Shown: in pieces, positions 26,001 through 39,997 of the stretch | Position numbering within the stretch: the stretch's first letter is position 1 | How the letters are laid out: every line of letters starts with the position of its first letter | Assembly: GCA_000499405.2 (NCBI GenBank) | Contig: HG738141.1 | Span: 466,032 to 530,031 of the forward strand | Direction: 5' to 3' | DNA from: Onchocerca volvulus | Taxonomy: Eukaryota; Nematoda; Chromadorea; Rhabditida; Onchocercidae | DNA length: 64,000 nucleotides | Made by a program: the position numbers and the translations under genes | The notes under the pieces: model-generated | Seen by the model: the letters and a program-made list of their open reading frames with translations, nothing else | Told to the model about the DNA's origin: nothing | Database searches by the model: none

Positions 26001-28263
26001 ATATTTCCGTTTTTGTGTTACTTGGGTTGAGTCGAAAAAATGCTGAAAATTATTTTCAAATATGATATAGTAACCAAAATTTTGCTTTGAACAGTTCGAA
26101 GCTAAATTTTAAAAATATAAATTTCTATCCGAAAAGCGTCCCGTTTTTTAGGCATTGTCAATCATTTTTCGGCAGGCAACTGTTTGAAATTGATTAGCGC
26201 AGAAATGAAACGTAGAAAACGTAATGAATCAGTTGGTATCAAAAAAGTTCAAAAGAGTGAAATTATTAGTGATGTGATTGTACTTAGCGATGATGAAAGT
26301 GATGAAAAAATGGATTCTATTTCTGTAAGTTTTCAAATAATTCTGCTATTCTTATGCGAAAAATAAGTAAAAGTTCAGACATTAATTAAGAACAGGAATT
26401 ATTAATTAATTGCCCCTTAAACATATTGGATCTTACATATCCGAATGTAAGCTGTTTGTGATTTTTCCAAATATCGGATTTGTATAAGCATATATTATGC
26501 ATGAACTTTATCATCCGTTGAAATTATCATTAGATTATTCAAAGTAATTTAATACTTTTCTGTTCTTATTTGCACATTTACGAAATTAATCTGAAATTGG
26601 TTTTTAAGAAAGACAAGTTCATAACTTCAATAGAAGGACAATATATCGAGGAAAAACAGTCTTCCGAATAATAAAAAAAAATCTGGAAAGGAGTAGTTGC
26701 CAAGATTATATTTCGGAAATACAAGAGTTATATGTTAAAGTCGATTATATAAAAATATGAGGAAAGAATCAAACTCATGCATTTTCTTTGTAAAATATTG
26801 AAAATTTATTTCAGGAAGATATGGTTACAATTCCTCGTTATGATTCCATAAATTCAGTACATTGCAAGAAATCTCATCCATTAGTATATCCTAGGCTAAG
26901 GATTTATCCAGGCTTGCGCATATCGCGCCTTCATATTACCTGGTCAAATTCATTTGAAGGTTCATCTTTTTCGAAATTTGCTTATTTTAGCTTAATTATA
27001 AACAGTGATGTGATAATTAAAATGAATTCACTTTTCTGTATTTTATGGTTGCTATAATGTCTAATTTTCAATAAACAATTTTGTTTTTTTATTTCTAATG
27101 AAATTTAATGATTTATGATAATTGTTACCACTCAGTTACAGATATAACAAAGACAAAACAGATTATATTGGATGTTCGATATGCAGGTGAATACTCGAAA
27201 CAGGTTAATTTTGTTTTTTTGTTTTTTTCTTTTTTTTTTTTTTTTTGCAGTATGTTAATGCATCATAAATTTTCATTTTCGTTTAAATAGTTCATTAGAG
27301 CTACTAGTACACTAGAATAGGTCTTTTTTGGGCTTTCTCTGAAAGCGTTTGGAATGCAATCATTAATCTTCCTATTTAATCAATTGTTAATTGAATTAAC
27401 GCCATCACTAGTCTTTTTTTTTAACAGAAGATAATAGATTGCTCCACCATATTTATTTTTATTTTTCCCATACATCATTTACTATTTATGCTAAAGAGGT
27501 GTTTTTCAATTCTGTATTAAATTGCAGACACCATATTAGTGATCAAGCTTTTAACCATCTGTAATTTGTTTGCTTTATTAGTTTTATTATTCTGTACAAA
27601 TCATTTTTAATTCATTATTATTTCAGTTTGGTTATGTAAAAATTTGTGAGCTTGGTAATATTGTGAATTATCTTCTGCTTTTTGAAGGTTTGAAAATGAC
27701 GAATTTCTTTTAGATCTTTCATATTTTGTATTATATACGATCAATGGTTGAAAAAGGAGAAGCAGAAGGATGGGCACGGATATATTCGAGAGAATGTGAA
27801 GCTGGTGGGAATAGTCGATTGCGGATTCAGTTTGATGATGGTGGGTTTGCAATTTTTTTTTTTACTCTTTATATTCTATTTTCAAAATTAGAATTCTTCC
27901 CTCTCACTCTTTTTCATATCTATTTTGATTGATAATTTTTTCAAATTCTAGGTCAGACTTGGTTCAGTGATGCAATTTATTTTACCGGATTTATCGAATG
28001 TGGTTTGGAGAGATATGGTGCGTATGCAGATGTATGCAAAGTAGAATTGGGTTTGCAGGATAAACAGGTACTTATTCCCTTGGATCTGGATTCTGTTTAT
28101 TATTATCATATTCAATTATCAATTAACTAATTCAGTTCAACTAATTCCAATTGAAAACTAATTAAATTGATTTAATTAACTGATTGTTAAATTTTGTAGA
28201 ATCGTTTCGTATCTTTTATTCTTTCAGATACCAACTAATTTTACGCGACGTTACTGGTCATAG
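23052..28263 (+). CDS. ATF7IP/MCAF-like chromatin cofactor (proposed)
   Basis: Eleven exons join with consistent phase: 23052-23138, 23661-23771, 23993-24091, 24528-24765, 25186-25458, 26176-26324, 26815-26959, 27136-27203, 27714-27840, 27952-28067, 28228-28263, giving about 482 residues. The N-terminus is basic, then a helical coiled-coil stretch (ELNSLIKNLQEEIHAKDAS...LREN), then a long Ser/Thr/Asn-rich linker. The exon at 26176 encodes DVIVLSDDESDE, a strong SUMO-interacting motif. The C-terminal exons give HPLVYPRLRIYPGLRISRLHITW, then FHILYYIRS...EGWARIYSRE, FDDGQTWFSDAIYF and GLERYGAYADV, which match in order the strands of the C-terminal FN3 domain of ATF7IP. In mammals ATF7IP partners the H3K9 methyltransferase SETDB1 in the nucleus. 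The family call is inference from layout and remembered motifs. Weak points are the donor at 23138, the exon at 27136 and the start; an upstream exon is possible. Confidence 0.6.
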
Positions 28264-31200
28264 ATATTGTGTAGTATATCAGGCAGCAGTCGCCTTTTAT
28301 GAAGCTCATTAACTGTCATCCCATTTATTTTATATTGAAATCACTTAGATTTTATCGGCATTTATTTCTAATATTTCGCAGTACTTACATTGGACCAATT
28401 TTATTATTTATTCAAAATTTTTACTATAGGTATTTTTTGGGTATTCATTTCTTCATTTTCAGCTGTTAAGTTTCTTTAAATTTCGTGTAATACATTATAT
28501 CAACTTGCAATTTTTCATTTCAGTGAAGCCTTTCAAAGATGTTATTCCTTTAGTATTGCTACATATTTCTATGACCAATTTGACTTTATGCAATCCATGA
28601 TAAGATTTCTATTCATTCTTCATTTTCGAAGTATCCGGTTTTATTAAAATGATAGATTGACTGCAAGAATCAAAACAAATGTTTTATTAAAATTTGTTAC
28701 ATAAAAATGTGTTAAACAGTATTTTATTGTACTGTACAAAAATACATTCATGTATTATTTATTAGTTGAATCAGTAGGAATTAATTTATATAAGCTCATT
28801 TTATTAATCTGGAGATTATTTGCTTGATTTTAGTTAATTTCAGCGCTTATAGCTGTTTTACTTACATCAGGTACATTAGGTTGTTTTACGTGAGGTTTTT
28901 GTTCAAGTCATTTCAAATTGTGTCTAATGGAAGTTTAACATGTCTATTATTTGCTGTTATCACTAGAGGAAATGACAACAGTGGTAACCTCACAAAAATG
29001 GGAAATACTGCATTTGTGGTGAAAAGCTTATTCATACTTTATTTTTTAAAGCCTTTTTCTGCGAAAAGTTTAGACCAAAAAACGGCATGTACATATTTCT
29101 CTATAATAGGATGAACTTTAATTAATTGTAATGCTGCTAAAAAATGAATAGCGTAATTTCATTTACTAGTATGAGTATGAAATTTTCTTTTTAGTATAAA
29201 TTTGACGAGGAAATGAAAAAAAAGAAAATGAAATTAGAAAGTTAGGATTATCATTTAAATTGTGAAATAATTTGATTCAGTTTCAATTGCCAAGATATTA
29301 AACAATTGAAGATATCAAGTTTGATGCTAGCCTTAAAAGTCTTTCGTTTTCAGTTGTAAATGTTTTTGTTCAAAATTTGGAATGCAATATCGTTTTTTCC
29401 CGTGATAATTGTTAGTGATTGATGATGGATGTTATTGCAATAAATGTAAATCATCATCTCTTTGTTCAACTCATGATGAATTCAACAATTAATTTTATAA
29501 ATTTTACGTAGAAAGAAAAGAATCTACAAACTTGAACAATCTAGCCGTCGTAACAAATTCTACAAGTTTCAACTTCCACTTATGAATAATTGATAACTAG
29601 GTTGAGTTTATAAATATCGTCCAATTAGGGGAATGATTTTGTTAATTAAGCAATTTCAGGCGAATCATATGTCGACGAATTAAATTTTAAACCTATTGGA
29701 ACTGTTAGTGTTGTGAGAAATTATGGATGATAAATTAAACTTGCAAAAAAAAAAATTTAAGGGATATTTCTTTCTTATGATTATGGAATAATATAATACA
29801 TCGATTAAAAATTAGCTAATGAAATAAAGGAAAAGTTAAGATCATTTATCATTCAGTTATCCAAATATTTCATTAATGAGAATTAAACTAGAATGAATTT
29901 ATTAATTAATCATGTCAGGAAAAAAAAACGGTCTCCAATTAAATCATCAAATGTGGCCGTATTAATTGTTAGTTTATTAAATATTTTAAGATATTTTATT
30001 CATTTAAATTTAAACATAAACAAAATAAAATAGTATCATCCATTATTGTTGTTATAATTTTACGCAGTTTTTACGAGTTGAGGCATAAGTTAATTGATTA
30101 TATAAATAATTATGTTAATTACTTGAGACAGGTTGACTAAAAATGATAGTTGAAGAAATGAAGGAAAAGTTTAGTTTATTTATCATTTATTACTATGTAA
30201 ATTACTTAAAAAGTATAATTACTTCTTTACTTTTCTTTTTTTTTTCGACGAATGAAATTAAAAAAAAAAAGGAAAAATAAGAAAATAGCGAAAATTTATT
30301 CAAAATTTCGATCATATACTTCTTAATATGTTTTTAATTTTGCAAAAATTTCTGTCGCTTTTGTTTTTCTTTTCCTTCTTTTTTTTTTCCTTTCTTTTAT
30401 TTGTTAAATTTTATTGCTGCATTTTATTTAAAAATAATTTGAACCATATTTTCATTGCATTTTCAATCATTTAGTTATTTAATTATCGAATGTAAACGAA
30501 TTATTCCATTATTGATTTTGAATTATTTGATGAATGAATAAAGAAGTAAAATACAGTGCTAAACTATAAATAGTACATTTTTGATAAATTTTTTGCGGGA
30601 AATTGGGACGTAATTTTAATCTACAGATATCAGAAAAAATTGATAACTTGTAAATTGGTTGTTGGAGAGCTGGTCAAAAATTTAGTATCGAAATTAACAA
30701 ATCATTTCATATTTACAATATTTCTAAAAAACAAATGGATGTTTTACAAATTGCTACTTGATATTGATTGAACAAAAAACTTTATGTAGTTATATATTGA
30801 TTCAAATTCAATTTTTCGAAATGCTTCATAAATTTCTTCTAAATTCAAGATATTAAATTATCAAAATTTAGATCAAATTATATAATATTTGAAATTTTTA
30901 TCCTAATATACTTATTTAAAATTTCATTTGATTTGTCACTTGCTATTCATTCTCTTTTCCTCTTTTTCAATTCGTTTGTCTAAAAATTTCGAATTAATTA
31001 AAATCGTCAAATTAAAGAAAAAATCATAAAATCTACATTATAAATTTTATGTAGCCATCATTGTATCATTAATAACTGTTACTTCAAACTAAGAAAATGA
31101 TAATTATATTTTTATAATTTTAAATAATTATAGTTATATTTTTTGATATAAAATTAAAAATATATTAGCAAGTAGATTGTACTGAATGAAGGAGCAATAA

Positions 31201-31790
31201 TATAATAATTCCTTCAAATATCAGATATTTCATAGAATTAGCCAAATTATCAATTTTATCATTGTAAAACAATTTTGATTAAACTTCATAAGAAATAATT
31301 ATGTCAATGAAATTTCAATAAAAAAAATTAATTATATAGTTATAGATGCTGAATGACATAATTCTGTAAAAGTTTTTTCGATTAATAAGTAATTTTGCTA
31401 CATCAATAAATTAGTTTGTAAAAAATGTATTATTTTTCATTGGTATTAAAAAATTTCATTATTGATTGATTAAAATTCAATTACAAAAAAATCGCACGAA
31501 ATGAAAAACATTTATTATCAGATGATTTTATCTCATATCAATCAGATAATATTTAGTAATTATTTGATTTTTTGATACAAAAATGCAAATTTGTCATCGA
31601 AATTTAAATACTTAAAACAAACTCAAAAAATTTAGTTGGTGAAAAAATAATTCGTATATTTATTTATTTTTTACATTTTTTTTCGTTTTTTTTTTGGCTA
31701 AATCTTTTATTTATTGCTGAGAATTTAATCTCGAAATGTTTTATATTTTCTGACGAGAAGCGAAGAAATTGAAAAATAAAGTTGCGAGAA

Positions 31791-32287
31791 ATACAAAATA
31801 TCAAATATCAATATCAATTAATAATAAAGCACTTAGTAAGCATTGCCAGGTGGAATTACGGACATAATTACTTATTTTTACTGCTATTATTATCATTATT
31901 ATTGACGATAATTATCAGTGATCGTTATCATTATTAACGATATTGATTATTGATATTTATTTTGCAGTATCAATACTATTTTATCAACATGCTTAAATTT
32001 TGCAAATTTTAAAAACAATACAAAAATATCAAATATCAATATCAATTAATGATGATAACAATTATTAAGCATTGCCAGGTGGAATTATATCCATAATGAT
32101 GATAACAATTATTAAGCATTGCCAGGTGGAATTATGGATATAATTACTCATAATTGCTACTCTTATCATTATTAACAATAATAATCGTTATCATTACTAA
32201 CGATATTGGTCGCTGATATCTATTTTATAGTATCAACTGATATTATATCATCATATTGCTTAAATTTTATAAATTTTAAAAACAATT
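31791..32287. repeat. Tandem duplication, about 228-bp unit, with nested 47-bp repeat
   Basis: Both units start ATACAAAATATCAAATATCA (31791 and about 32019) and end TTAAAAACAAT. Each contains AAGCATTGCCAGGTGGAATTA and a run of TTATCATTATTAACGATATTG-like sequence. The second unit carries an extra internal duplication: GATGATAACAATTATTAAGC occurs at 32051 and again at 32098, 47 bp apart. The conserved GC-richer core GCATTGCCAGGTGGAATT therefore appears three times. Confidence 0.85.
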
Positions 32288-33950
32288 TGTCGTATTTTTT
32301 AAAGAATATCCAATTTTTTTCCTTTTTTTTTTCGATTAATTTATTCAATGCACAAATTATTGATTATTTTCTTAAAAATAGCGGAAATTTTTGCGATTAA
32401 TAACTTCATAAAATTTTCTTTGAATGAACAATTTTCATTTAGCCTATTTCATATTCATAGCAATGCCAAGTAAATTAACATATTATATTTTGTCTGAAAA
32501 TAAAATGTTTAATAAAAAAATAAGTCTGAATATGATTTTTCTCTCTTAGGATATTCATAATATAATCTTTTATTTTGATTATAAAATCAGTTAAATTACA
32601 TGGAATGCATTTAGCGCATTCATTTGTATTAAATTATAAAATAATTAAATATATATGAATAAATAATCTTATTGATATTTTAACTTTTCCCATGTATATA
32701 TTGCATGAAATGATGAAAGATTTTCAAAATTTTTTGATTTTTTCATGAATATCAATTTTTTAAGATATCCGCTGAAAGTAAACTTCAAAATATTCTATTG
32801 AATGGAATACTGAATTAAGATTCGATATAAAAAATATGAAATTGAATTATTTTCCATCCCATTATAACTTTTTTTACTTATGTCAATTTTGATTTGGATT
32901 TTTTTCTCGAAACAAAAGTCATTAATAAATCAAATAACTCTATTTGCATATATATTTTATTTTTAGTTGAAATAAACAAAGCAAACAATGAATAATTAAA
33001 AATACAATAAACATTTTTGTGTATTAATGATTGCAAATTGTAGGCATTTTGCATTTTTGCATAATAAAAGTTGCAAACTACATGATAATATTTTTACACT
33101 ATAAATAAAAATTTCCTGAGTATAGTTATATTATTTGAAAATTTCAATGAAAAGATTTTGAAATTGCGATAAAAATTGATATTTTTAAAATAATTAATTA
33201 GGGAAAAATTAAAAATTTTTAAGATAATTTTTTTTTTATAACTTCAAAATAGTTAGTTTTGAATAATTTCCGCGAGATATTTCTTCAATATTTAATTCCT
33301 TCGCTATATATGACAGCTATGTTCATTTGATAATAGTTTTTGTATAAATTTGAAAAAATTTTTCCTTTTTTATTAGAATTTAAATTAAGAAGCAAATATT
33401 CATACTTTTGACTAAATTAAAAAAACAAAGAAAAAAATTTAATTTAATTTAGCTTTTAAATTGATAAGAATTGAAAATTTTTGCAATAAAAAAAAAAAAA
33501 AAAAAAAACAACGAAAAATTTTTCTCATTCAATGGAATAAAATAGGTAAATATTTAATCTCACGAGGGTCAGAAGGGAGAAAAGAAGGAAATTATATTGA
33601 AGTGGATTAATACTTAGTTTTAGAAAGAAGGAAGAGGTGAGGAAAGGAGAGGACAAGTATTGAAATGAGGAAATACTTAAGTATCTTAAACTTTTGTCTT
33701 TACTTTCATTTATTCGCAGTATATTCAAGATATTTTCTTAGTTTTTAGGATCATTTTTATTGTTTCCCATTTTCTGGATTTGTCTTCTTGTTGTGAAGAT
33801 TTTTCAATCATTAATCATTTCTTGAATTTCTATTTTGTTATCTGATTGATGTTATTCTGGAGATACTCAGGTTGATGTATTCTCAATGTGCATCTGAAAG
33901 GAATTAAATTATTTGATAAACAAATCTACATAAACTTTTTCTTTCTCTCC

Positions 33951-33953
<3 letters not shown>

Positions 33954-33987
<34 letters not shown>
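33954..33987. repeat. (TC)n microsatellite
   Basis: About 17 uninterrupted TC units, followed by an ATGATGATG run. Confidence 0.95.
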
Positions 33988-33990
<3 letters not shown>

Positions 33991-34730
33991 GATGATGATT
34001 ATGAAAAATGATGATGATGGCAATGTTGAAGATAAGTGATAAAAGAAAACAATGTTTCTTTTTTCCCTCAATTTCTATTCTTTTTATTTACTTCTTGCAA
34101 TTCAATAATTTAGCGCGGAAATGATGATGGAAATCCATCAGAAGCAATTCTGACGGGTAAATTGATCGTCTTAATTTGATATGGGGACAAAAAATTATTG
34201 GAACAATCTAGTAGTTTGGTTTCTTCTGAATTTTCTCCTCAAGATAGCTGGAGTACGTAATTTGAAGCTGTTTTATTGGGTAAAATTAACGATTAGAGGA
34301 ATTGTGGGACGAAATATTTTCACTGTATCCTCAAATTTTCAAAGAGTATGACGTCTTGCTTGCTTGAATAAAGCATAGACATTGAATGTGTGCTCCAAGA
34401 ATGCCATTTTTGATAAGTAAAACAGGCGTTGTCAGATGAAAACTTATTTTAGGTGCAGTTAATTTTGCTATCAATTCCGTTATTCGACGGTGGACACTTA
34501 TTTAAATATATTATAAAGGCAATTAATTACAAATAGAGATTTAAATCTGAGGTAACACAAATATACGGCTATTTTTGATGCTATCATATTATTTTTGCTG
34601 ATGATAATTACAATCTCGAATGATATAAGACATGATAAGTGATGATAATGATGATGATAATAATAATATTGAAGAATGATAATAAAAAATCATCGTTCTT
34701 TTTTTTTTCGATTTCATTTTTCCCTTTTTT

Positions 34731-34786
<56 letters not shown>
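34731..34786. repeat. (GT)n microsatellite
   Basis: About 28 GT units with one GTAT interruption near the left end. A minus-strand open frame across it codes only Thr-His repeats and is not a gene. Confidence 0.95.
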
Positions 34787-34787
<1 letters not shown>

Positions 34788-36038
34788 GTTTTGTTTCTGA
34801 TAATACATTAATTTAGAAATGAAAAATTTTAATTTAAATTTTTAATTTTTTAAACTTCCAAATTAACATTTATTCTTTCTATCAAATTTATATTTGTATC
34901 TACTTTCCTCATATTTTTACATATTTTTTTTTTTTTTTTTTACATCTTTTACGTCTTTTTTATGTTTTCTTTTACATACTTATAGTAATATGCTTCGTAA
35001 ACGTATTCTAGTCATACCATTTCATTCTACAACTTCTATGCAAGAAAAAAAGAAAACTGATTGATAAATATATTATTAATTGAGAAAAAAAAAATCGAAA
35101 ATGTTCAACGTGCTTTTTTTCATATTTCGATTTATTATTTAATCTTTTGTCCATATATTTAAAAAAAAGTAATTGAATTTTGCAAATGTGTTTTCTGTTT
35201 TAATTTGTTTTTATCTTTTTTTTTACTTTTAAGTTAAATTTCAAAAATTTTATAGAACAAAGAAGTCATCTATTTCTATGCTTTTGATTTAAATTTCTAA
35301 ATCATTTATGGAATAAAGAAGTTAGTCATTTCTTTGGTAAAAGTAATAATTGTATTTTCAAATGCTTTCGATACATTTATAAATGAAATTATTGAATTTA
35401 TTCATTTGTTTTATGAAAAAAAATTTATGTAATCAAAAGAAAGAAATTTTTGTTACAATAATCACGAATATTATATATGTTATATACGTTTGTGAGATTT
35501 TCTCATTTCTTCGTTTTGTTTGTTCTTGAATATGGGAACTTTTAGATTAAAAATTCCAATTTTGAAAAAACCAGAATTTTTTTTTTTTTTTAAAGCATGC
35601 TTAAATTTCTTACAACAAATCCCACTGCTATTATCATTATTATTTCAATAATATTGAACAATATTATTACTAGAAATAATATTATTTAAATAAAAAATTC
35701 AAATCATAAATATCAGAAATAAATTGGAACAAATTTTTCAAAGCAAAGTACGAAATTTCAGCAGAAATTTTGCAATTTTAATTAAATTTCCTCATATCAT
35801 ATATATATATGAATTTATTGAAGGTAAAAGCTGTTCACTAGCCACGTCATGCCGCATTTTATTGACAAAAACAAGTCCATAGTTTAGTCTTCAAGATTAA
35901 AATTAATTCCTAAAAGAATATTATATATTTAAACAAAAAATTAAATTTTTAAATTTTTAACAGCTTAATTATATAAAATATTAGCCTTTATTGCATTAAA
36001 GATAATTCGATGTTGTATAATAAATATATAAATTATAA

Positions 36039-36041
<3 letters not shown>

Positions 36042-36069
<28 letters not shown>

Positions 36070-36102
36070 ATACAAAAGGCATATATATATATATGCCTTT
36101 TG
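36042..36102. repeat. (AT)n tract followed by a perfect 30-bp palindrome
   Basis: An AT run at about 36042-36062 is followed at 36073-36102 by CAAAAGGC(AT)7GCCTTTTG, which is perfectly self-complementary and could form a cruciform or hairpin. Confidence 0.9.
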
Positions 36103-36803
36103 AATTATATTTTAAATAAAATTCACTAAATTTTATATTGAACTAAGTTTTTATGTTACAAAGGACAAGATTTTTGCTTAATACTGGAACAATATTCGAT
36201 CCATTTCTTTTCTTCGAATTCAATATCAGATTCATCTCCTTTTTTCTAGAAAGGATATTTCAAGAATTAGTTTCAAATGATATGTTTTATATTACCCGGA
36301 AAATCAAGCAATAGAAATAAAAGACAGCAGACGAATTTGTTAAATTTCACATTATTTTTTTTACAAAATTTTAGAAAATAAATTAATATAATATTTATTT
36401 ATATCTTAAAGGAAAATAATATTGTTGTAATGTTTATAATTAAACTTTTTTCCCCCTCAAAAAAAGAAAAAACAGAAAAATGTTTTTTTTTTGTGCCCAG
36501 TAAGGCATCATTTGTTTAAAAAATTGTTAAATATAATATTTTTTATTAAAGGCTCGTTTTCTATTATCAAAAAATCCAATCAATAATTTAAATATTTCGA
36601 AAAAAAAAAGAGATAATAAACATTTTACTTGGTTTCTTATTTTTTCTCAGAAAGCAAAAAATATTTCTTTCTTCATATTATTATCATCATTAGAGCATTA
36701 TTTGTTAAAGGCTCAACAAACAAAAAAAAAAACAATAAAACTTTTTCTGAAAATGAAACAAATGCTTCCATTCTTCTTTTATCTGATTATTTTTCTCCTA
36801 ATT

Positions 36804-36806
<3 letters not shown>

Positions 36807-36848
<42 letters not shown>
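36807..36848. repeat. (TC)n microsatellite
   Basis: About 21 TC units; the Ser-Leu open frame over it is an artefact. Confidence 0.95.
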
Positions 36849-36852
<4 letters not shown>

Positions 36853-37456
36853 AAATCAAATAAGACAATGCCTTTTTTATGAATATTTTGTTTAAAAAAA
36901 AAAAATTTGATTGCTGTAAGAATCATTTATTACAAATAAATTTAACTGTTTATCGTTAAAATTCAATGACTCATGCAATTAAAAAAAAGAAAAAAAATTG
37001 GAATTTAAACAAAAATTATTGATTCAATATTGTTATTTAAAAAAAATACATATAATTTTTTTTTTTGTAAAATTAATCCATAAATATTGACATATTTCTT
37101 TTAACAATTAGTGAAAATGATTTTTATTCATTCACATGTTTATATAAAGCCTTGGATTTTTTTTGTTTATTTAAAAAAAAGATTTTTTGAAAAATTACTC
37201 AATTACTTTTCTTATAAACATTTCTTTTCGTACCTTTCGTTTTCAATTTCAATTATTATTCTTTTTTTGCTATCATTAACGTATTTTTTATTTAATTATT
37301 ACACGATAGAAGTATTGGATAGCGAAAAAAAAAATTAATATTGCTTCTCAGTCTAATATCAATTATATTTATTAATTGTTCGAAATAAACAACTTGCAAC
37401 TAAATAGTAATTTGAAGGTAAAAAAAAGAAGACAAAACATTTTTTAATTTTTAGAA

Positions 37457-37495
37457 GTGAAAATTGTTTACATTAATAATGTAAACAATTTTCAC
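37457..37495. repeat. Near-perfect 39-bp palindrome with two GTAAACA cores
   Basis: The arms GTGAAAATTGTTTACATTA (37457-37475) and its exact complement (37477-37495) are separated by one base. Each arm carries TGTTTAC/GTAAACA, the forkhead (DAF-16/FOXO) core. Confidence 0.85.
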
Positions 37496-39997
37496 TATCT
37501 ATGGTTAATCAAAGAAAATTCATATTTCATAATTTTTCTTCCTTTTTTCTCGTTTTGTTTTGTTTTGTTTTGTTTTGCTTTTTTTTTTTTTTTCAAGAAA
37601 GCAATTTTTTTCTTACCATGCTTTTAGTATTTTAAATTATTCTTTTGCCGATAACATTTGTCTTTTAAACATATATAATACATTACTCATTGTAATGAAT
37701 TTTTTGAAAGAATACATTGAAAGGAACTTTAAAACTTAATGTATTAAGTTGTTATTTTATCGATCATTTGTTTTTGTAATTTTCCGTTAAGCTTAATTCT
37801 TAAATAGTTATTGAAATCACTTAGTATTTTACAAAAATTAAAATAAATTATAGTAATATTAGCAAATCTGCATATTACTATGCATAATAATGGCATTATC
37901 ATTTATATCACTGTTATCATTGGTCATTATTATTTGATTATTGCTGCTAGCATTTTCAATTGTTTCATTTTCCACTGTTTTCTACAGTCTATAATTTTAA
38001 AACTTATATGCATTAAAATAAATTACAATAATATTAGAAATCTAATTTTTTACTCTGCATAACACGTTGGCATTATCATGTGTATTATTACTATTATTTT
38101 ATCATTATTATTTCATTATTGTTTTTTTTTATTATTATGACAGTTCCAAAAATTTTTAAATTATTATAAACTATAGTAATATTAGCAAATTTTGCATAAC
38201 AATATTGTATAAATCATTTTTTATTGTTATGACAATTTTTAGAAAATATTATGAAGTTAACTAAAAATTTCTTTTCGTCTGTTTCGCACATTTCTCTTCT
38301 CTATAAGTAAGAATGAAAAGTGAAAAACATGAAATAGAGAATGAATTTAATAATAATATCATTAGCGGATAAAGCATAAATTTCCATCCACTGTTTTTTT
38401 TTTTCTTTTAAATTATAAAGAAAAATAAAAAATTTCATACTACTTCTGAACCTAATTACTTGAATCATTGGGATGATTTACCGTAATCTTTATGGCAATA
38501 TTTGATTTAAATTATTCGAACAAAGCAGTATTAGAGAAAACATCGTTAAGATCTAATAATTTCCATAAACATATGGTAAAATAAAACTGAACATTTTCAT
38601 TATTAAAAATTTCCAGTTTTATTTCAGTTTATTTACTTACTAATAAATTATATTATTATTAATTTGATTAACATTTGAAATAATCAACGAATTTCATGTT
38701 TTGCTAATTAACAAATAGTAAATAAAATGATTCTCGTATTATTCCAGTAATTCATTTTCAATTCTCTTTTCTATTTAAGACTTCCTATTTTATCATAATG
38801 TATCCAAATACTAATAATAAAAACTGTAATAGAATTAAAATTCGAAATAATATCAGCATAAGTTTTACACATTTAAATGTGGATTTATAAGATTTAAAAT
38901 CTGGATCAAAATTAAATTCTTTTTATTTCATAATAACTGCCATTTGATGTATCATTTAAATACTTTGTAAATCCACTTCTTGCTAACGATGCCATAGATA
39001 GGTTCACGGAAAAAAGCGTAGAATTCTAAGGTTCATTATATTTATTCTATTATCAAATGTTTATTAAGATTTCTAATAGTTCGGGTGATCGATTCTAATC
39101 AGCATACATGCACTGAATCTTCTTGACTTATTTTGAAATTCTAAGATAATGATGATTAGCATAGTTTAACGTATCAGGAAAAAAGTAATCTGAGGACTTT
39201 GTCATTTTTCGAACAAATTTTTTAAAGCTGAAAAACTGATGCGATCATTATAAAACATTTGAAATAAAGAGCTTGGGGAGAATTGAAATCTCGAAAATAT
39301 TGCAAATTTTAACGCTATTTTAGATTTGAATCATAATTTTATTAGTTATTCATCTTTTTTCACCGAAACTTTTTTAACTAATTAGCTGAAACGAAATGCG
39401 TCTTTTTAGGATTTAATGATGCATGAAAATAATTGCATCTAGAGTTCCCGGTGTTTGCTAGTCTTACTCTGATATTTCATAGCAATTCTCAACTTTAAAA
39501 CTTAAATTGAAGTTCTCTAACTTCTTACATTTGCTATTTTTAATAACCAGTTGCGAAATTAACATAATACTTTTTTTTTTAAATCTAATTTCAGGTTGAA
39601 AAAATCCGAAATCAGCAGACCTTAGAATAGTATTTCTCTAAAATAATACAATTTGTTTATATTTTTTATTACGATCGAAACTTGGATTATTCACTTGAAA
39701 ATAAGAAAATGAAAAGTTGTTTAAATTCGAATATAAAAATGGAAAGAATTAAAATAAAAAATTTAACATACTTTAAATAATAATTTCAGATCGTTTATGA
39801 AATTATACTCTTTCACGAAAATATGAAGAATAAATTTAAAAATTTTTGAACCATATATTTATGGTTGAAAAAAATTTTGATACAATGTTGCATTTCAATA
39901 CAACCATATTGTCGTACATTTTTTATATACACGTATTGCTGCAGCTCAGTAATGGTTAAATGGAAGAAAAGAAAAGAGAAAGTGCACGTTTCTCATG

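Noticed and set aside
27623..27686. Possible extra exon FGYVKICELGNIVNYLLLFE in the ATF7IP-like gene
   Set aside because: Its donor is phase 1 while the following exon at 27714 must enter in phase 0, and the intron between would be about 27 nt. The model skips it.
28824..29114. 96-codon plus-strand frame after the ATF7IP-like gene
   Set aside because: No recognisable domain, no partner exon and ordinary desert composition.
34608..34808. Thr-His repeat protein on the minus strand
   Set aside because: Pure translation of the (GT)n microsatellite.
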